Origin: Candidatus Magasanikiibacteriota bacterium
Lineage (GTDB): Bacteria; Patescibacteriota; Patescibacteriia; Magasanikbacterales; GWA2-37-8
Assembly (NCBI GenBank): GCA_030650025.1
Contig: JAUSEN010000025.1
Coordinates: 64,601 to 114,002, forward strand
Direction of reading: 5' to 3'
Length of the DNA: 49,402 bases
Every line of letters starts with the position of its first letter. Within the stretch, counting starts at the first letter, position 1. Both the position numbers and the translations under genes were made by a program. Below are positions 1-7,921 of this stretch, piece after piece. The notes beneath the pieces were generated by a model. It was not told the DNA's origin, searched no databases, and was given only the letters and a program-made list of their open reading frames with translations.

Positions 1-1
1 C

Positions 2-727
2 TATTTTGACGCGCGCCAGATTGCGGACATTATTAATGTTTCACCGGATCAGGATATCGCAATCTTAAAAATGCATAACCCGCTTGGCAAAGCCCTGCCT
101 TATATTAATATTGCTACGGCCGCGAGTTCTAACCTAACGCTCGGCAATAAAATAACTACTTATGGCTACCCGGCTCGATTTGGCACTACCCTTACCTACA
201 CCAGCGGCGATTTTAGCGGGACTGTCCCCGGGTTTCTTAAAACCACGGCCATTATAGAACATGGTAACTCGGGCGGCGGCGCGTATTTGCAAAATGGCAC
301 GTTTGTGGGTATGCCGACCGCCGTTATTAAAGGCGAGCTAAATGCCATGGGGTATGTTTTAGCTATCGATAATATTAATGCCTGGATAAATAATAAACCG
401 CTCGCCTATAACCCCAGTACCGACAATAACTACTCGCGCGTGCGCCAGATACTAGAGAGTTACAGCACAAAAAAACTACCGTCCTTAAAACTGGCAATTA
501 TCACCAAACCGCCCTCGGCGCCGGCCAAAAACAGCAAAACTAAAATTGCTACTCCAGACAAAGTAGAACCAATTAAACAAGCCTCCGAAGAGCAGAAGGT
601 CCAGGCGGAAAAATTCCCCGGCAGTGAGAAGAGCCAGGCCATTGCCAGCCCGACGACTGAAACTACCCCTAAAGAATCCTGGTTCAAACGCTTAATTCGC
701 TGGGTAAGAGGTTTGGTTAAGAAGTAA
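2..727 (+). CDS. Trypsin-like serine protease, 5'-truncated by window edge
   Basis: The reading frame is open from base 2, so the first ATG (base 71) is internal and the real start lies upstream of the window. Two parts of the catalytic triad are visible: DQDIAILK, matching the Asp region of chymotrypsin-fold and DegP-type proteases, and EHGNSGGGAY, matching the catalytic Ser loop. The His part is off the window. After the protease core comes a roughly 60-residue Lys/Pro/Glu/Ala-rich linker and then a basic amphipathic tail ending WFKRLIRWVRGLVKK, which could contact a membrane or nucleic acid. No PDZ domain is seen in the visible part. Likely an exported or envelope protease; the substrate is unknown. 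Confidence 0.8.
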   Translation, partial: YFDARQIADIINVSPDQDIAILKMHNPLGKALPYINIATAASSNLTLGNKITTYGYPARFGTTLTYTSGDFSGTVPGFLKTTAIIEHGNSGGGAYLQNGTFVGMPTAVIKGELNAMGYVLAIDNINAWINNKPLAYNPSTDNNYSRVRQILESYSTKKLPSLKLAIITKPPSAPAKNSKTKIATPDKVEPIKQASEEQKVQAEKFPGSEKSQAIASPTTETTPKESWFKRLIRWVRGLVKK

Positions 728-781
728 AAGCGGTAATAATGAAGTTATTAATAATTACTTAAAAAGTGGTGCATTGATAAT

Positions 782-2137
782 ATGAGCATCCGTCCCCGTG
801 ACCGTATTTTTTCCGAAAGCCGACTGTCTAGCTTGGTGGAGCAGATAGTTGCCAGACTAGAAGAATCTGGGTCGCCAGAAAATTCTTTGGCCGAGCTCAC
901 TCCTCAAGTATTACGGAAAACTTACTCCAGCGTCTACGCGCGAATCATCGCGATTTTACCAACCAAACCGGTTGGGGAAAGGCAAGAGCGCGACTGGGGA
1001 ATTTTTTATCAGGCGCTGGCGGCCAAGCACCCGGCCTGGGCCAAGCGCTGGGTTACTCCCGAACGCCAGCGCGAGCGGGCAATTAGCGCGCAGACGGCCA
1101 AGGTAGTAGCGCTATTGCGGCAACGGCAGTGGTCGCAACAACCGCTTAGCCCTTCGGTGTTACGCGAAATTTTTGGCAACTACCAGCATCTCTCCCGGCT
1201 CCTGCCGGCGACTGGTGCTAAAGGGCGGGAGCGGGACTGGTCCCCGGTAGTGGCCCAGCTTGAAGAATTTGCGCCGCTGTGGGTGAATAGGCAACGCCGC
1301 CAAGAGCAATCGCTGGCCGTGGTTGTAGGAGAACTCGCCACCTGGCTGACTGGGCGACCCCCGGAAGATATTACTCCGCGCCTACTGCAGACCAAAAATC
1401 AAAAACTTTATAACAAGGTTAGTAACCTGGCGCACGCTGCGGACACTGGCTGGGACATTATTATTAACCACCCATTATTTCCCAAAGAGTGGCGTGGGTG
1501 GTGGCACAGCAAACGCTCCGGCCATTTTATCCCGGCCGATATTGTCGCGGCGCGGGAGGCCTTAGCTCGCGAGCGCCCGGCAGAGTTTGGCCCGGTCTGG
1601 CTAGAGGAACATTTGGGCCGGGCGGCTTACGATCGCGTTCTTCGCCGCTTGCCGGATGTTTCCGGGGTTTCGGATTGGCGGGCGTGGTTAGAGGCCTTGG
1701 ATGAGGGGCAACCGGACGATCAGCGCTGGCGCGGCCACTGGCAGACTCATCGACTGGGGCAAGGGGCACAGCGTGACGTGGAAAGACTGTTGACAGAACA
1801 TCGAGATAGCCTCTATACGATGGTAGTGACGGAGACGGACGATGACTCGGCGCGCCGCGACGCTACTATCCAAGCATTTATCAATTTGGCCCAGCTAGGC
1901 AATAACGAAGCCGTCCGAACATTGCGCCGCCTGCTTAATGAGTTGATCCGGGGCTGGCTGAACAAAGATAAAGCGTTACTTTGTTATCAAGAGAGCCCAG
2001 AAGATTTGGATCAGGTATTTGAACACTCCGTGGCGACTTTTAGCCAGACGCGTGACGGCAGTTTCGTAAACTACCTAAAGCGACAACTGCGACTGATATC
2101 CCAAGTAGGGCACGGGCGTACCGGCTCCCTGCTATGA
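782..2137 (+). CDS. Unknown 451-aa protein with internal repeats and sigma-region-2-like C-terminus
   Basis: I do not recognise the full-length family. The N-terminal two thirds holds degenerate repeats of about 60-75 residues, each starting near L-(T/S)-P-x-(V/L)-L and including ERDW followed by an amphipathic helix. Compare LTPQVLRKTYSS, LSPSVLREIFGN and ITPRLLQTKNQK. The last ~100 residues resemble sigma-70 region 2 in pattern: an NNEAVRTLRRLLNELI helix, SPEDLDQVFEHSVATF, then DGSFVNYLKRQLR, which parallels the DLxQE...F...GSFxxYLxxxIR layout of sigma factors. No region 4 follows. It starts 55 bp after the protease gene and ends in TGA before a good terminator. A regulatory or RNA-polymerase-binding role is possible, but this is inference from pattern only. 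Confidence 0.55.
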   Translation: MSIRPRDRIFSESRLSSLVEQIVARLEESGSPENSLAELTPQVLRKTYSSVYARIIAILPTKPVGERQERDWGIFYQALAAKHPAWAKRWVTPERQRERAISAQTAKVVALLRQRQWSQQPLSPSVLREIFGNYQHLSRLLPATGAKGRERDWSPVVAQLEEFAPLWVNRQRRQEQSLAVVVGELATWLTGRPPEDITPRLLQTKNQKLYNKVSNLAHAADTGWDIIINHPLFPKEWRGWWHSKRSGHFIPADIVAAREALARERPAEFGPVWLEEHLGRAAYDRVLRRLPDVSGVSDWRAWLEALDEGQPDDQRWRGHWQTHRLGQGAQRDVERLLTEHRDSLYTMVVTETDDDSARRDATIQAFINLAQLGNNEAVRTLRRLLNELIRGWLNKDKALLCYQESPEDLDQVFEHSVATFSQTRDGSFVNYLKRQLRLISQVGHGRTGSLL

Positions 2138-2154
2138 GTTAAAAAAATACCACA

Positions 2155-2189
2155 AACATCACTCGCCTACTGCGAGCGGTGTTTTTTTA
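2155..2189 (+). terminator. Rho-independent terminator
   Basis: AACATCACTCGC and GCGAGCGGTGTT form a 12-bp stem (one mismatch, one wobble) around CTAC, followed by seven T. It closes the 451-aa gene. Confidence 0.85.
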
Positions 2190-2233
2190 TTAATTGCGTG
2201 GTGCCAAAATTTTCACAATTTGACACCGCGTCC

Positions 2234-2261
2234 TTGACAAATCCTAAAAAAGGGTCATACT
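2234..2261 (+). promoter_or_regulatory. Promoter for zinc ribbon / ZIP unit
   Basis: TTGACA at 2234-2239, 16-bp spacer, CATACT at 2256-2261. It lies downstream of the ORF-track start at 2198, which argues that translation begins at ATG 2306 rather than 2198. Confidence 0.6.
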
Positions 2262-2305
2262 ACCTACATACTATATACCAATTTGAACTCATTAACTTCT
2301 GTGAT

Positions 2306-2455
2306 ATGAAAGAGCGAATTTGCGAGCATTGCGACGCGATTAACGAAATCGAGTTTACCCTGCGGGCGGGCAACACTAGCGCCATCACTATACGCTGCAA
2401 AGGCTGTAAACGTCTCTTGCAGATTGAAGGCGAGAAGGAAGAGGCGAGAGTTTAA
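2306..2455 (+). CDS. Small zinc-ribbon protein (49 aa)
   Basis: A 49-residue protein with two CxxC knuckles (CEHC and CKGC) about 23 residues apart, the pattern of a single zinc ribbon. The start was moved from 2198 to ATG 2306 because a good promoter sits at 2234-2261 and the upstream residues look non-coding. The stop is one base before the ATG of the ZIP transporter, so the two genes are co-transcribed and probably translationally coupled. Its position suggests zinc binding or sensing linked to the transporter, but nothing in the sequence shows DNA binding. Unknown function beyond likely metal binding. Confidence 0.6.
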   Translation: MKERICEHCDAINEIEFTLRAGNTSAITIRCKGCKRLLQIEGEKEEARV

Positions 2456-2456
2456 T

Positions 2457-3194
2457 ATGCTTTTATTGATTGCGGCCAGCCTCTTAATATCTCTGATCTC
2501 GTTTGCCGGGGCAGTGTTGTTTTTTTCTAAAAAAAGCTTAACCGCGGGCTTTATGGCCTACTTGGTTAGCTTCTCCGCAGGGGTCATGCTCGCGGCCGCC
2601 TTTTTAGATCTCTTGCCAGAAGCCATGGAAGCGGCCGGAGAGAACCCCGCGGGTGTGTTACCGCTAGTACTGGTTGGCGTAGTATTTTTCTTCTTTTTGG
2701 AAAGATTTTTGCTGTGGTTCCACCATCATCATAGTGAACACAATATCCACCCCACGACGCACCTAATTTTAGTGGGGGACGGTTTTCATAATTTTATAGA
2801 CGGCGTGGCCCTAGCGGCGGCGTTTGCGGTTAGCATCGAACTTGGGCTCGTTACCACGCTCGCGATTGCGGCGCACGAAATCCCTCAAGAATTAGCGGAC
2901 TTAAGCGTTTTGATCCACGGCGGTTTAAGCCGGCAAAAAGCCCTGTGGTATAATTTTGTATCTGGGCTGCCGGCTCTGCTCGGGGCAGTACTAGCCTACT
3001 TCTTTTTTTCTCGGCTAACTGGCGCTCTGCCCCCTCTTTTGGCCTTTACCGCGGGCATGTTTATATATATTGCCTGCGCCGACCTGATCCCGGATTTGCA
3101 TACGGAATTTAAGAAGGAAAAACGCTGGATTTATTCCGTGCCCTTTTTGCTGGGCATTGCCCTCATAGGCTTACTGGTAAATTGGCTCGAATAA
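2457..3194 (+). CDS. ZIP-family divalent metal (zinc) transporter
   Basis: An integral membrane protein of about 245 residues with eight or so hydrophobic segments. TM4 carries DGFHNFIDGVALAAAF and TM5 carries AAHEIPQELADLSVL; these HN..DG and HEIPQE motifs form the binuclear metal site of the ZIP (SLC39) family. A His cluster (HHHHSEHNIH) precedes TM4, as in the variable loop of many ZIPs. ZIP proteins move Zn2+ or other divalent metals into the cytoplasm. ATG 2457 was chosen over the track start 2424 because it follows the zinc-ribbon stop directly, has a purine-rich GAGGCGAGAG upstream, and starts the hydrophobic N-terminus. Substrate inferred as zinc. Confidence 0.88.
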   Translation: MLLLIAASLLISLISFAGAVLFFSKKSLTAGFMAYLVSFSAGVMLAAAFLDLLPEAMEAAGENPAGVLPLVLVGVVFFFFLERFLLWFHHHHSEHNIHPTTHLILVGDGFHNFIDGVALAAAFAVSIELGLVTTLAIAAHEIPQELADLSVLIHGGLSRQKALWYNFVSGLPALLGAVLAYFFFSRLTGALPPLLAFTAGMFIYIACADLIPDLHTEFKKEKRWIYSVPFLLGIALIGLLVNWLE

Positions 3195-3200
3195 AATTTT

Positions 3201-3229
3201 AAATAGCACCGCTGTGGTGCTATTTTTTT
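3201..3229. terminator. Bidirectional terminator between ZIP gene and converging small ORF
   Basis: AATAGCACC / GGTGCTATT 9-bp stem with a short loop, T-run on the + side and AT-rich TAAAATTTT on the - side. The stop codon of the converging 57-aa ORF lies inside it. Confidence 0.8.
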
Positions 3230-3393
3230 ATTTGGCGAAGCTGTTTAAGCTCGGCTGATAAATTTTTAATAATCTTGGCCTGCTCATCGGCCTCAAGGCC
3301 AGGAAAAAGTTTAAGCCAAAATTCCAACTCGTTTTTATCTTCTCCTAAACTGATTAATTCGTCTATTAGTTTTTTAAATTCAGCGGGGGTCAT
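3220..3393 (-). CDS. Small helical protein, 57 aa, unknown
   Basis: Below the size cutoff of the ORF track. Reads MTPAEFKKLIDELISLGEDK at the start and ends in a Lys-rich tail. It is entirely helix-compatible and acidic/basic patterned, with no Cys and no membrane segment. ATG 3393 lies 6 bp past the stop of the upstream 180-aa gene, which fits an operon. Stop TAG falls within the shared terminator. Not recognised; coding is supported by spacing and amphipathic pattern only. Confidence 0.5.
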   Translation of the reverse strand: MTPAEFKKLIDELISLGEDKNELEFWLKLFPGLEADEQAKIIKNLSAELKQLRQIKK

Positions 3394-3399
3394 AGTAAT

Positions 3400-3942
3400 T
3401 TAATCTAATTTAGCTGGAGAAAGTTTGGCCAGCGCGTTTTTGAATACCACGGCAAAAACGCCAGCTAGAATATCGCGCTTGTCCGTGACAAAATCCGCCA
3501 AGACATTAATAAAATACCCCAGACGCGGATTTTTGACAGATGACAATCGGGCAAATTCTTTGAGGATGGCGGGAATTTGGTCTAACTTAGTGAGAACACT
3601 AGAAATTACTTCACCAATGGCCGCGTTAGCGTAATCCCCTTTTATCAAAAGGCCAAGGACAATAACACCAGTCGCGGAAGCGAGCAAATAATTTAACCGC
3701 TCCCCGCCAGTCAATTGCTTGCTTCCCTCCCGGCCCAGGACAGCGCCGCGGATCATTTTAACATCACCGACAAAAGGAACACTGTTTAAAAGCTTGGTAA
3801 GAGCCGGGGTGTCAATTATTTTAGCGAACCGAGCAACAATAAAACGCTGGAACAAACCTTCGCGCCCGGCGCGCGCCTGTTCCATTACTTCCTGTCTTCT
3901 GGTCTCGACCAGAGCTTCCCTTGGTTCGGCAGATTCTGGCAT
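3400..3942 (-). CDS. Unknown 180-aa protein with one central hydrophobic stretch
   Basis: Not recognised as a whole. The N-terminal ~40 residues are charged and helical. The middle contains NSVPFVGDVKMIRGAVLGRE followed by LTGGERLNYLLASATGVIVL, where a GxGDxK...G...TGxER pattern leads into a hydrophobic helix. That arrangement resembles the PT-TG (pre-toxin TG) linker found before toxin domains, but no toxin domain follows, only a helical tail of ~90 residues. It lies 10 bp downstream of the cyclophilin lipoprotein gene and 6 bp upstream of the 57-aa ORF, so the three likely share an mRNA. Function unknown; possibly membrane-associated. Confidence 0.6.
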   Translation of the reverse strand: MPESAEPREALVETRRQEVMEQARAGREGLFQRFIVARFAKIIDTPALTKLLNSVPFVGDVKMIRGAVLGREGSKQLTGGERLNYLLASATGVIVLGLLIKGDYANAAIGEVISSVLTKLDQIPAILKEFARLSSVKNPRLGYFINVLADFVTDKRDILAGVFAVVFKNALAKLSPAKLD

Positions 3943-3952
3943 AAAAATTTAT

Positions 3953-4714
3953 TTATTTTTCGGTGATAACGACGCTCTTAACTACCGTGGGGGCAACTGG
4001 CGTAGAAGGCTCACCACTAGTGCCTGATTTCACTTCGCTGGTGGCAATTTTATCCACTACTTCGAGACCCTTAATTACCTGACCAAAAATTGTGTAGTTT
4101 TTGGGAAGCGGATAATCCGCGTGCATAATAAAAAATTGGCTGCCGTTGGTGTTTGGGCCGGCATTGGCCATGGCGACAGTGCCGCGGGTGTACTCGCCGG
4201 TAAACAGCTCATCGTCAAAGCGGTAACCCGGGCCGCCGGTGCCATCACCCTCTGGGTCCCCGCCTTGAATCATAAAGCCTTTAAGGACACGGTGGAAAAT
4301 AGTATTATCGTAAAAATTTTTCCGCGCTAAATCCACAAAGTTTTTTACAGTATTAGGCGTTTGGCCAAAATTTAAAGCAATCTCAATATCGCCGGCCGAG
4401 GTTTTCAAGAGTGCGGTGTAATGTTTTTTAGCGTCGAATTCCATAGGTTTATTAGTGTTAGCAGTGGTTGAATTAGATGTTTCTGAAGGCAGGTTCGATG
4501 GTGGAACATCCTCATTTTTTAAAGCCGTATTAGTTGAGGCTTGGTTTGATATTTTATCTAAATCAGAGATAAGTTTTTGATCGTCGAGCGTGCTGTTGAT
4601 GGTCGGTTTAGTTTCGTAGGGAGTGGGGCTGCTGCCCGGGAGGGCGCACCCAGCGCCGAGGAGCAAACTAGCGACGCTTAGACCCAAAAGGGCAAGACGA
4701 AAATTTTTAAGCAT
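3953..4714 (-). CDS. Cyclophilin-type peptidyl-prolyl isomerase, lipoprotein
   Basis: The N-terminus has a lipoprotein signal: positive residues, a hydrophobic stretch and lipobox LLGAGC, so the mature protein should be anchored outside the membrane through the Cys near residue 23. A Ser/Thr/Asn-rich linker of ~65 residues leads to a cyclophilin domain (about residues 95-250): FHRVLKGFMIQGGDPEGDGT, MANAGPNTNGSQFFI and FGQVIKGLEVVDKIA match the active-site Arg, QGGD and GSQFFI motifs. It catalyses cis-trans isomerisation at proline in exported proteins. Nearby argS is transcribed in the same direction with a 20-bp gap. Catalytic residues look intact. Confidence 0.92.
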   Translation of the reverse strand: MLKNFRLALLGLSVASLLLGAGCALPGSSPTPYETKPTINSTLDDQKLISDLDKISNQASTNTALKNEDVPPSNLPSETSNSTTANTNKPMEFDAKKHYTALLKTSAGDIEIALNFGQTPNTVKNFVDLARKNFYDNTIFHRVLKGFMIQGGDPEGDGTGGPGYRFDDELFTGEYTRGTVAMANAGPNTNGSQFFIMHADYPLPKNYTIFGQVIKGLEVVDKIATSEVKSGTSGEPSTPVAPTVVKSVVITEK

Positions 4715-4734
4715 AAAAGTTATAATTTTGTTTC

Positions 4735-6438
4735 TTACATCTCCTCCACTGTTTTGATGCCGAGAAGATAGAGTGAGCGCTCGGCCACGGCTAAAATCTG
4801 GCGCAAGAGGTTAAGGCGAAAATTTTTAGTGGCGCCGGCTGATTTTAAGACTGGGCAAGCTTCGTAAAAACTCGTAAACTTTTGCGCCAAGCTATAAAGG
4901 TAATGGGCCACGAGCGATGGATCCTGGCGCGCGGCGGCGGCACTAACAGTATCTTGGAATTGATCGAGGTGCAAGAGTACAGTGGCTTCCTCGGGCATGA
5001 CTTCGGCAGGAATTTGTTCGGCCGAAGCGGGGCCGGGTTCTTTTTTGAGAATACTCTTAATACGCGCGCCCATATATAGAAGATAGGCGCCCGAGTCGCC
5101 GCTAGTTGCCACTGACGATTTAATATCAAAGGCAATGTCGTTCTCGGTAGAAGTGCGCAAAAAAGCGTACTTGATCGCGGCGATCGCGACGCGTTCGGCA
5201 ACTTCGTCTTTATTCGCCACATCACTCGCGCTCATGTTTTCTAAAACAACGGCTTTAACTTCTGCAATCATCTCTTCGGCTAAAATTACCTGGCCAGTAC
5301 GGCTACTCATCTTGCCGCTTTTAAGGTGCACCCAACCATAGTCCACATGATGCTCGCGTCCCGCTGATTCTGGAAAAGTAAACTCCAGCGCCTTAAAGAC
5401 CACTTTAAAATATTCGAGCTGTTCTTTGCCCACCACATGGTAAATTCGCGCGGGGTGAAATTCGTTAAATTGCTTTTCGGCTAACGCCAAGTCCTTAGCT
5501 TCATAGGTGGGTAAGTCCTTGGAGTTTAAAAACACGCGCTCGTGCAAACCGTATTTAGAGCCTTCGAAAATAACAGCGCCATCGCTGGCTTTAAAGACAC
5601 CGTTCGCCATATTATTTTTGACGATCTCGCGGCCGCGCTCAAAAACTTCGGATTCAAAATACAGCCGGTCGAAGTGCGTGCTAAGACGCTTATAAATATT
5701 ATTCTCAAAATAACTTAAGCTCCAAGAACGAGTTAATTTATAGAGCGCAGTGATAGCGGTGTCTCCTGAATAAATTTTTTCGTTTATTGCCATGACTTTA
5801 GCTTTAGTGTCATCGTTCTCTTCGTAGGCGCTACTGCCGCTGGCATAAGCCTGCCCTAAAAACTTGGCTTGCTCGGCTGAAGTCGCGGTGGTTAGAGATT
5901 TTATAATAGTTTCGTAATTAGGAGTACTAAAAATACCGTAAAAACACTTGGCAATATGCAGGCCAACATCGCCTTGATAGTTAGCCCGCACCACCGCGTG
6001 GCCGACGTGCTCTAAAAGTCGCACTAAACTCTCGCCGGTAATAATGTTGCGCAAATGGCCGATGTGAAAAGCTTTGTGCGTGTTGGGGTGAGCGAACTCG
6101 ACCATGATCTTTTCTTTAGAGTCTTCAAACGCGGGGTCGCATATATTCTCGCCAAAGGTAGAGACCAGCGTAGCCACAGCGTGGCTATTTAAGAAAAAAT
6201 TTACGTAGGGGCCGACGGCTTTGGCTGAGGCAATAAGCGGCTCGCCTTGTTTATTTATTTGCTCGGCAATCTGCTTAGCTACCGTAGCCGGGTTTTGCGC
6301 CTTAGCTTTGGCCAAAGCAAAACAAGGGAAAGACAAATCTCCGAGTGCCGCTTGAGGCGGCACAGAAAATTCGGTGTCTCTGCCAGCGCCGAGCGGAGCC
6401 AAAATTTCTAAAATTTTGTTTCTAATTTGCGAATTCAT
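4735..6438 (-). CDS. argS: Arginyl-tRNA synthetase
   Basis: Class I aminoacyl-tRNA synthetase charging tRNA-Arg. Visible landmarks: the HIGH-type signature AFHIGHLRN near residue 120, the KMS-loop equivalent KSGKMSSRTG near residue 380, and a C-terminal helical anticodon-binding DALR domain ending in SLYLLGIKTVEEM, typical for ArgS. The protein is 567 aa, in the family's usual range of 550-600. The track start 6498 adds 20 residues with no family resemblance; ATG 6438 (MNSQIRNKILEIL) gives the normal N-terminal Add-1 domain. Upstream is a palindromic repeat and 220 bp of non-coding sequence separating it from tyrS. Confidence 0.95.
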   Translation of the reverse strand: MNSQIRNKILEILAPLGAGRDTEFSVPPQAALGDLSFPCFALAKAKAQNPATVAKQIAEQINKQGEPLIASAKAVGPYVNFFLNSHAVATLVSTFGENICDPAFEDSKEKIMVEFAHPNTHKAFHIGHLRNIITGESLVRLLEHVGHAVVRANYQGDVGLHIAKCFYGIFSTPNYETIIKSLTTATSAEQAKFLGQAYASGSSAYEENDDTKAKVMAINEKIYSGDTAITALYKLTRSWSLSYFENNIYKRLSTHFDRLYFESEVFERGREIVKNNMANGVFKASDGAVIFEGSKYGLHERVFLNSKDLPTYEAKDLALAEKQFNEFHPARIYHVVGKEQLEYFKVVFKALEFTFPESAGREHHVDYGWVHLKSGKMSSRTGQVILAEEMIAEVKAVVLENMSASDVANKDEVAERVAIAAIKYAFLRTSTENDIAFDIKSSVATSGDSGAYLLYMGARIKSILKKEPGPASAEQIPAEVMPEEATVLLHLDQFQDTVSAAAARQDPSLVAHYLYSLAQKFTSFYEACPVLKSAGATKNFRLNLLRQILAVAERSLYLLGIKTVEEM

Positions 6439-6488
6439 ACCTGCCCAGTATAACGAAAATCGCGAGTTTTGGCAATAATCAACACGTT

Positions 6489-6518
6489 GTAGGGGCATGA
6501 TATATCATGCCCCTGCTA
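6489..6518. repeat. Palindromic element, GTAGGG...CCCTAC family (copy 1)
   Basis: A perfect 22-bp palindrome (GGGGCATGATA and its complement, 6492-6513) with near-symmetric flanks, just upstream of argS. Related in design to elements at 35188 and 37762. Confidence 0.75.
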
Positions 6519-6658
6519 CTCAATTCTTTCGCTTATAAATTTCGGCCGTTAATAAAAACAATCCCTCTCCCGGGATTATTTTTCCTTCCTTGTGTATTAT
6601 TATACCACGAATCGCTTGATAATAATTTTTCTTGGCTCGCAACCCTGTGGATAACTTC

Positions 6659-6724
6659 ACCCTGTTAAATGCCCCGACGTTTCGTCGGGGCAATCCCGAC
6701 TGCGTCGGGATTATTTAACAGGGT
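6659..6724. repeat. Three-stem nested palindrome after tyrS
   Basis: A 12-bp perfect outer stem (ACCCTGTTAAAT / ATTTAACAGGGT) encloses two perfect 9-bp hairpins (GCCCCGACG-TTT-CGTCGGGGC and AATCCCGAC-TGC-GTCGGGATT) with no unpaired bases between stems. It begins 3 bp after the tyrS stop and could act as a 3' mRNA-end structure or be a mobile palindrome. Confidence 0.8.
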
Positions 6725-6727
6725 AAA

Positions 6728-7909
6728 CTAAATAATCTTAACAAAAAATCGCTTGCCTTTTTGAATAATATCGCCTGGTTTTAATTTAAGGTCAGAATCA
6801 GCAACAACCTGATCGTTTACTTTAACGCCTTTTTGTTCTATTGCGCGGCGCGCTTCGCTTTTACTAGAAACGATCTTGGCCTCCACTAGAGTTGTTACTA
6901 AGTCATAGCGAGAGGGTTTGAGGTTAGGAATATCATCTGGCTTGGCTTTATTACGAAACATCGCAACAAAATTATGCTCGGCTTGGCCGGCTATTTTTTC
7001 GTTATGATAAAAACTGGTTAGTTCGTACGCTAACTTCATTTTAATATCGCGGGGATTAGCGCCTTGTTTTAAGGCGTGAGCGTATTCGTTAATCATCGTC
7101 AGCGGGACGCGGGTCGCAAGTGTAAAATATTTAATAATTACATCATCGGGCACAGTCATACACTTACCATACATGTCCTCGGGCGTATCATTAAAATTAA
7201 TCGTATTGCCCCAGCTTGAGCTCATCTTGCGGCCATCGGTGCCTTCGAGCAGAGGACCCATGACGATATTTTGCGAGACTTGTTTGTAAGCAGGCTGCAT
7301 TGTGCGGCCAGCGAGTAAATTAAAGCGCTGGTCAGTACCCCCAATTTCGACGTCAGCTTTGACCGCCACAGAATCATAACCCTGCATCAGCGGGTACATA
7401 GCCTCACGCAAAGACACTCTGGTGCCGACGTTGAGACGTTTTTTAATATTTTCGCGCATGATAAAGTCATGCAAAGAAAATTGATCGGCCTGCCACTCTA
7501 ATTCGCCCGATGATAATTTGTTATGCCACTCGCTGTTGTAGCGCACTTCGCATTTTTTAATATCAATAATTTTACCGGCTTGTTCGACGTACGCTTTCAT
7601 GTTTTTCTTAACTTGCTCATGCGTTAACATGGGCCTCTCACTATCTTTATCCGAAGTGTCGCCAATCACTCCCGTGGCATCACCCACGATAAATACTAAT
7701 TGGTGGCCCAATTCTTGAAAGTCGCGCATTTTGAGGAGCGGGATCGAGCGACCAATGTGGAGGTTTGGGCTGGTCGGGTCAATGCCAAGTTTAACACGCA
7801 ATTTCTTCCCGCTTAATAATTTTTTTTCTAAATCGGCTTTAACGATTACTTCATCAACGCCGCGATTTAGGAGTTCTTGAATTTTTTTGGGGTCAGTTTG
7901 AGTGGTCAT
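6728..7909 (-). CDS. tyrS: Tyrosyl-tRNA synthetase
   Basis: Class I synthetase charging tRNA-Tyr. The HIGH motif appears as NLHIGRSIPL near residue 50 and the KMSKS loop as GRKMSSSWGN near residue 230. The C-terminal ~65 residues form an S4-type RNA-binding domain (AKIVSSKSEARRAIEQKGVK...NDQVV). Length 393 aa is typical. It follows valS by 12 bp on the same strand, so both are probably one transcript from the promoter before valS. The gene ends directly before a strong nested palindrome. Confidence 0.96.
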   Translation of the reverse strand: MTTQTDPKKIQELLNRGVDEVIVKADLEKKLLSGKKLRVKLGIDPTSPNLHIGRSIPLLKMRDFQELGHQLVFIVGDATGVIGDTSDKDSERPMLTHEQVKKNMKAYVEQAGKIIDIKKCEVRYNSEWHNKLSSGELEWQADQFSLHDFIMRENIKKRLNVGTRVSLREAMYPLMQGYDSVAVKADVEIGGTDQRFNLLAGRTMQPAYKQVSQNIVMGPLLEGTDGRKMSSSWGNTINFNDTPEDMYGKCMTVPDDVIIKYFTLATRVPLTMINEYAHALKQGANPRDIKMKLAYELTSFYHNEKIAGQAEHNFVAMFRNKAKPDDIPNLKPSRYDLVTTLVEAKIVSSKSEARRAIEQKGVKVNDQVVADSDLKLKPGDIIQKGKRFFVKII

Positions 7910-7921
7910 AAATTAAATAAA

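Noticed and set aside
2198-2305. Track start of the zinc-ribbon ORF at 2198
   Set aside because: A TTGACA promoter lies at 2234-2261, downstream of that start, and the extra residues show no family pattern.
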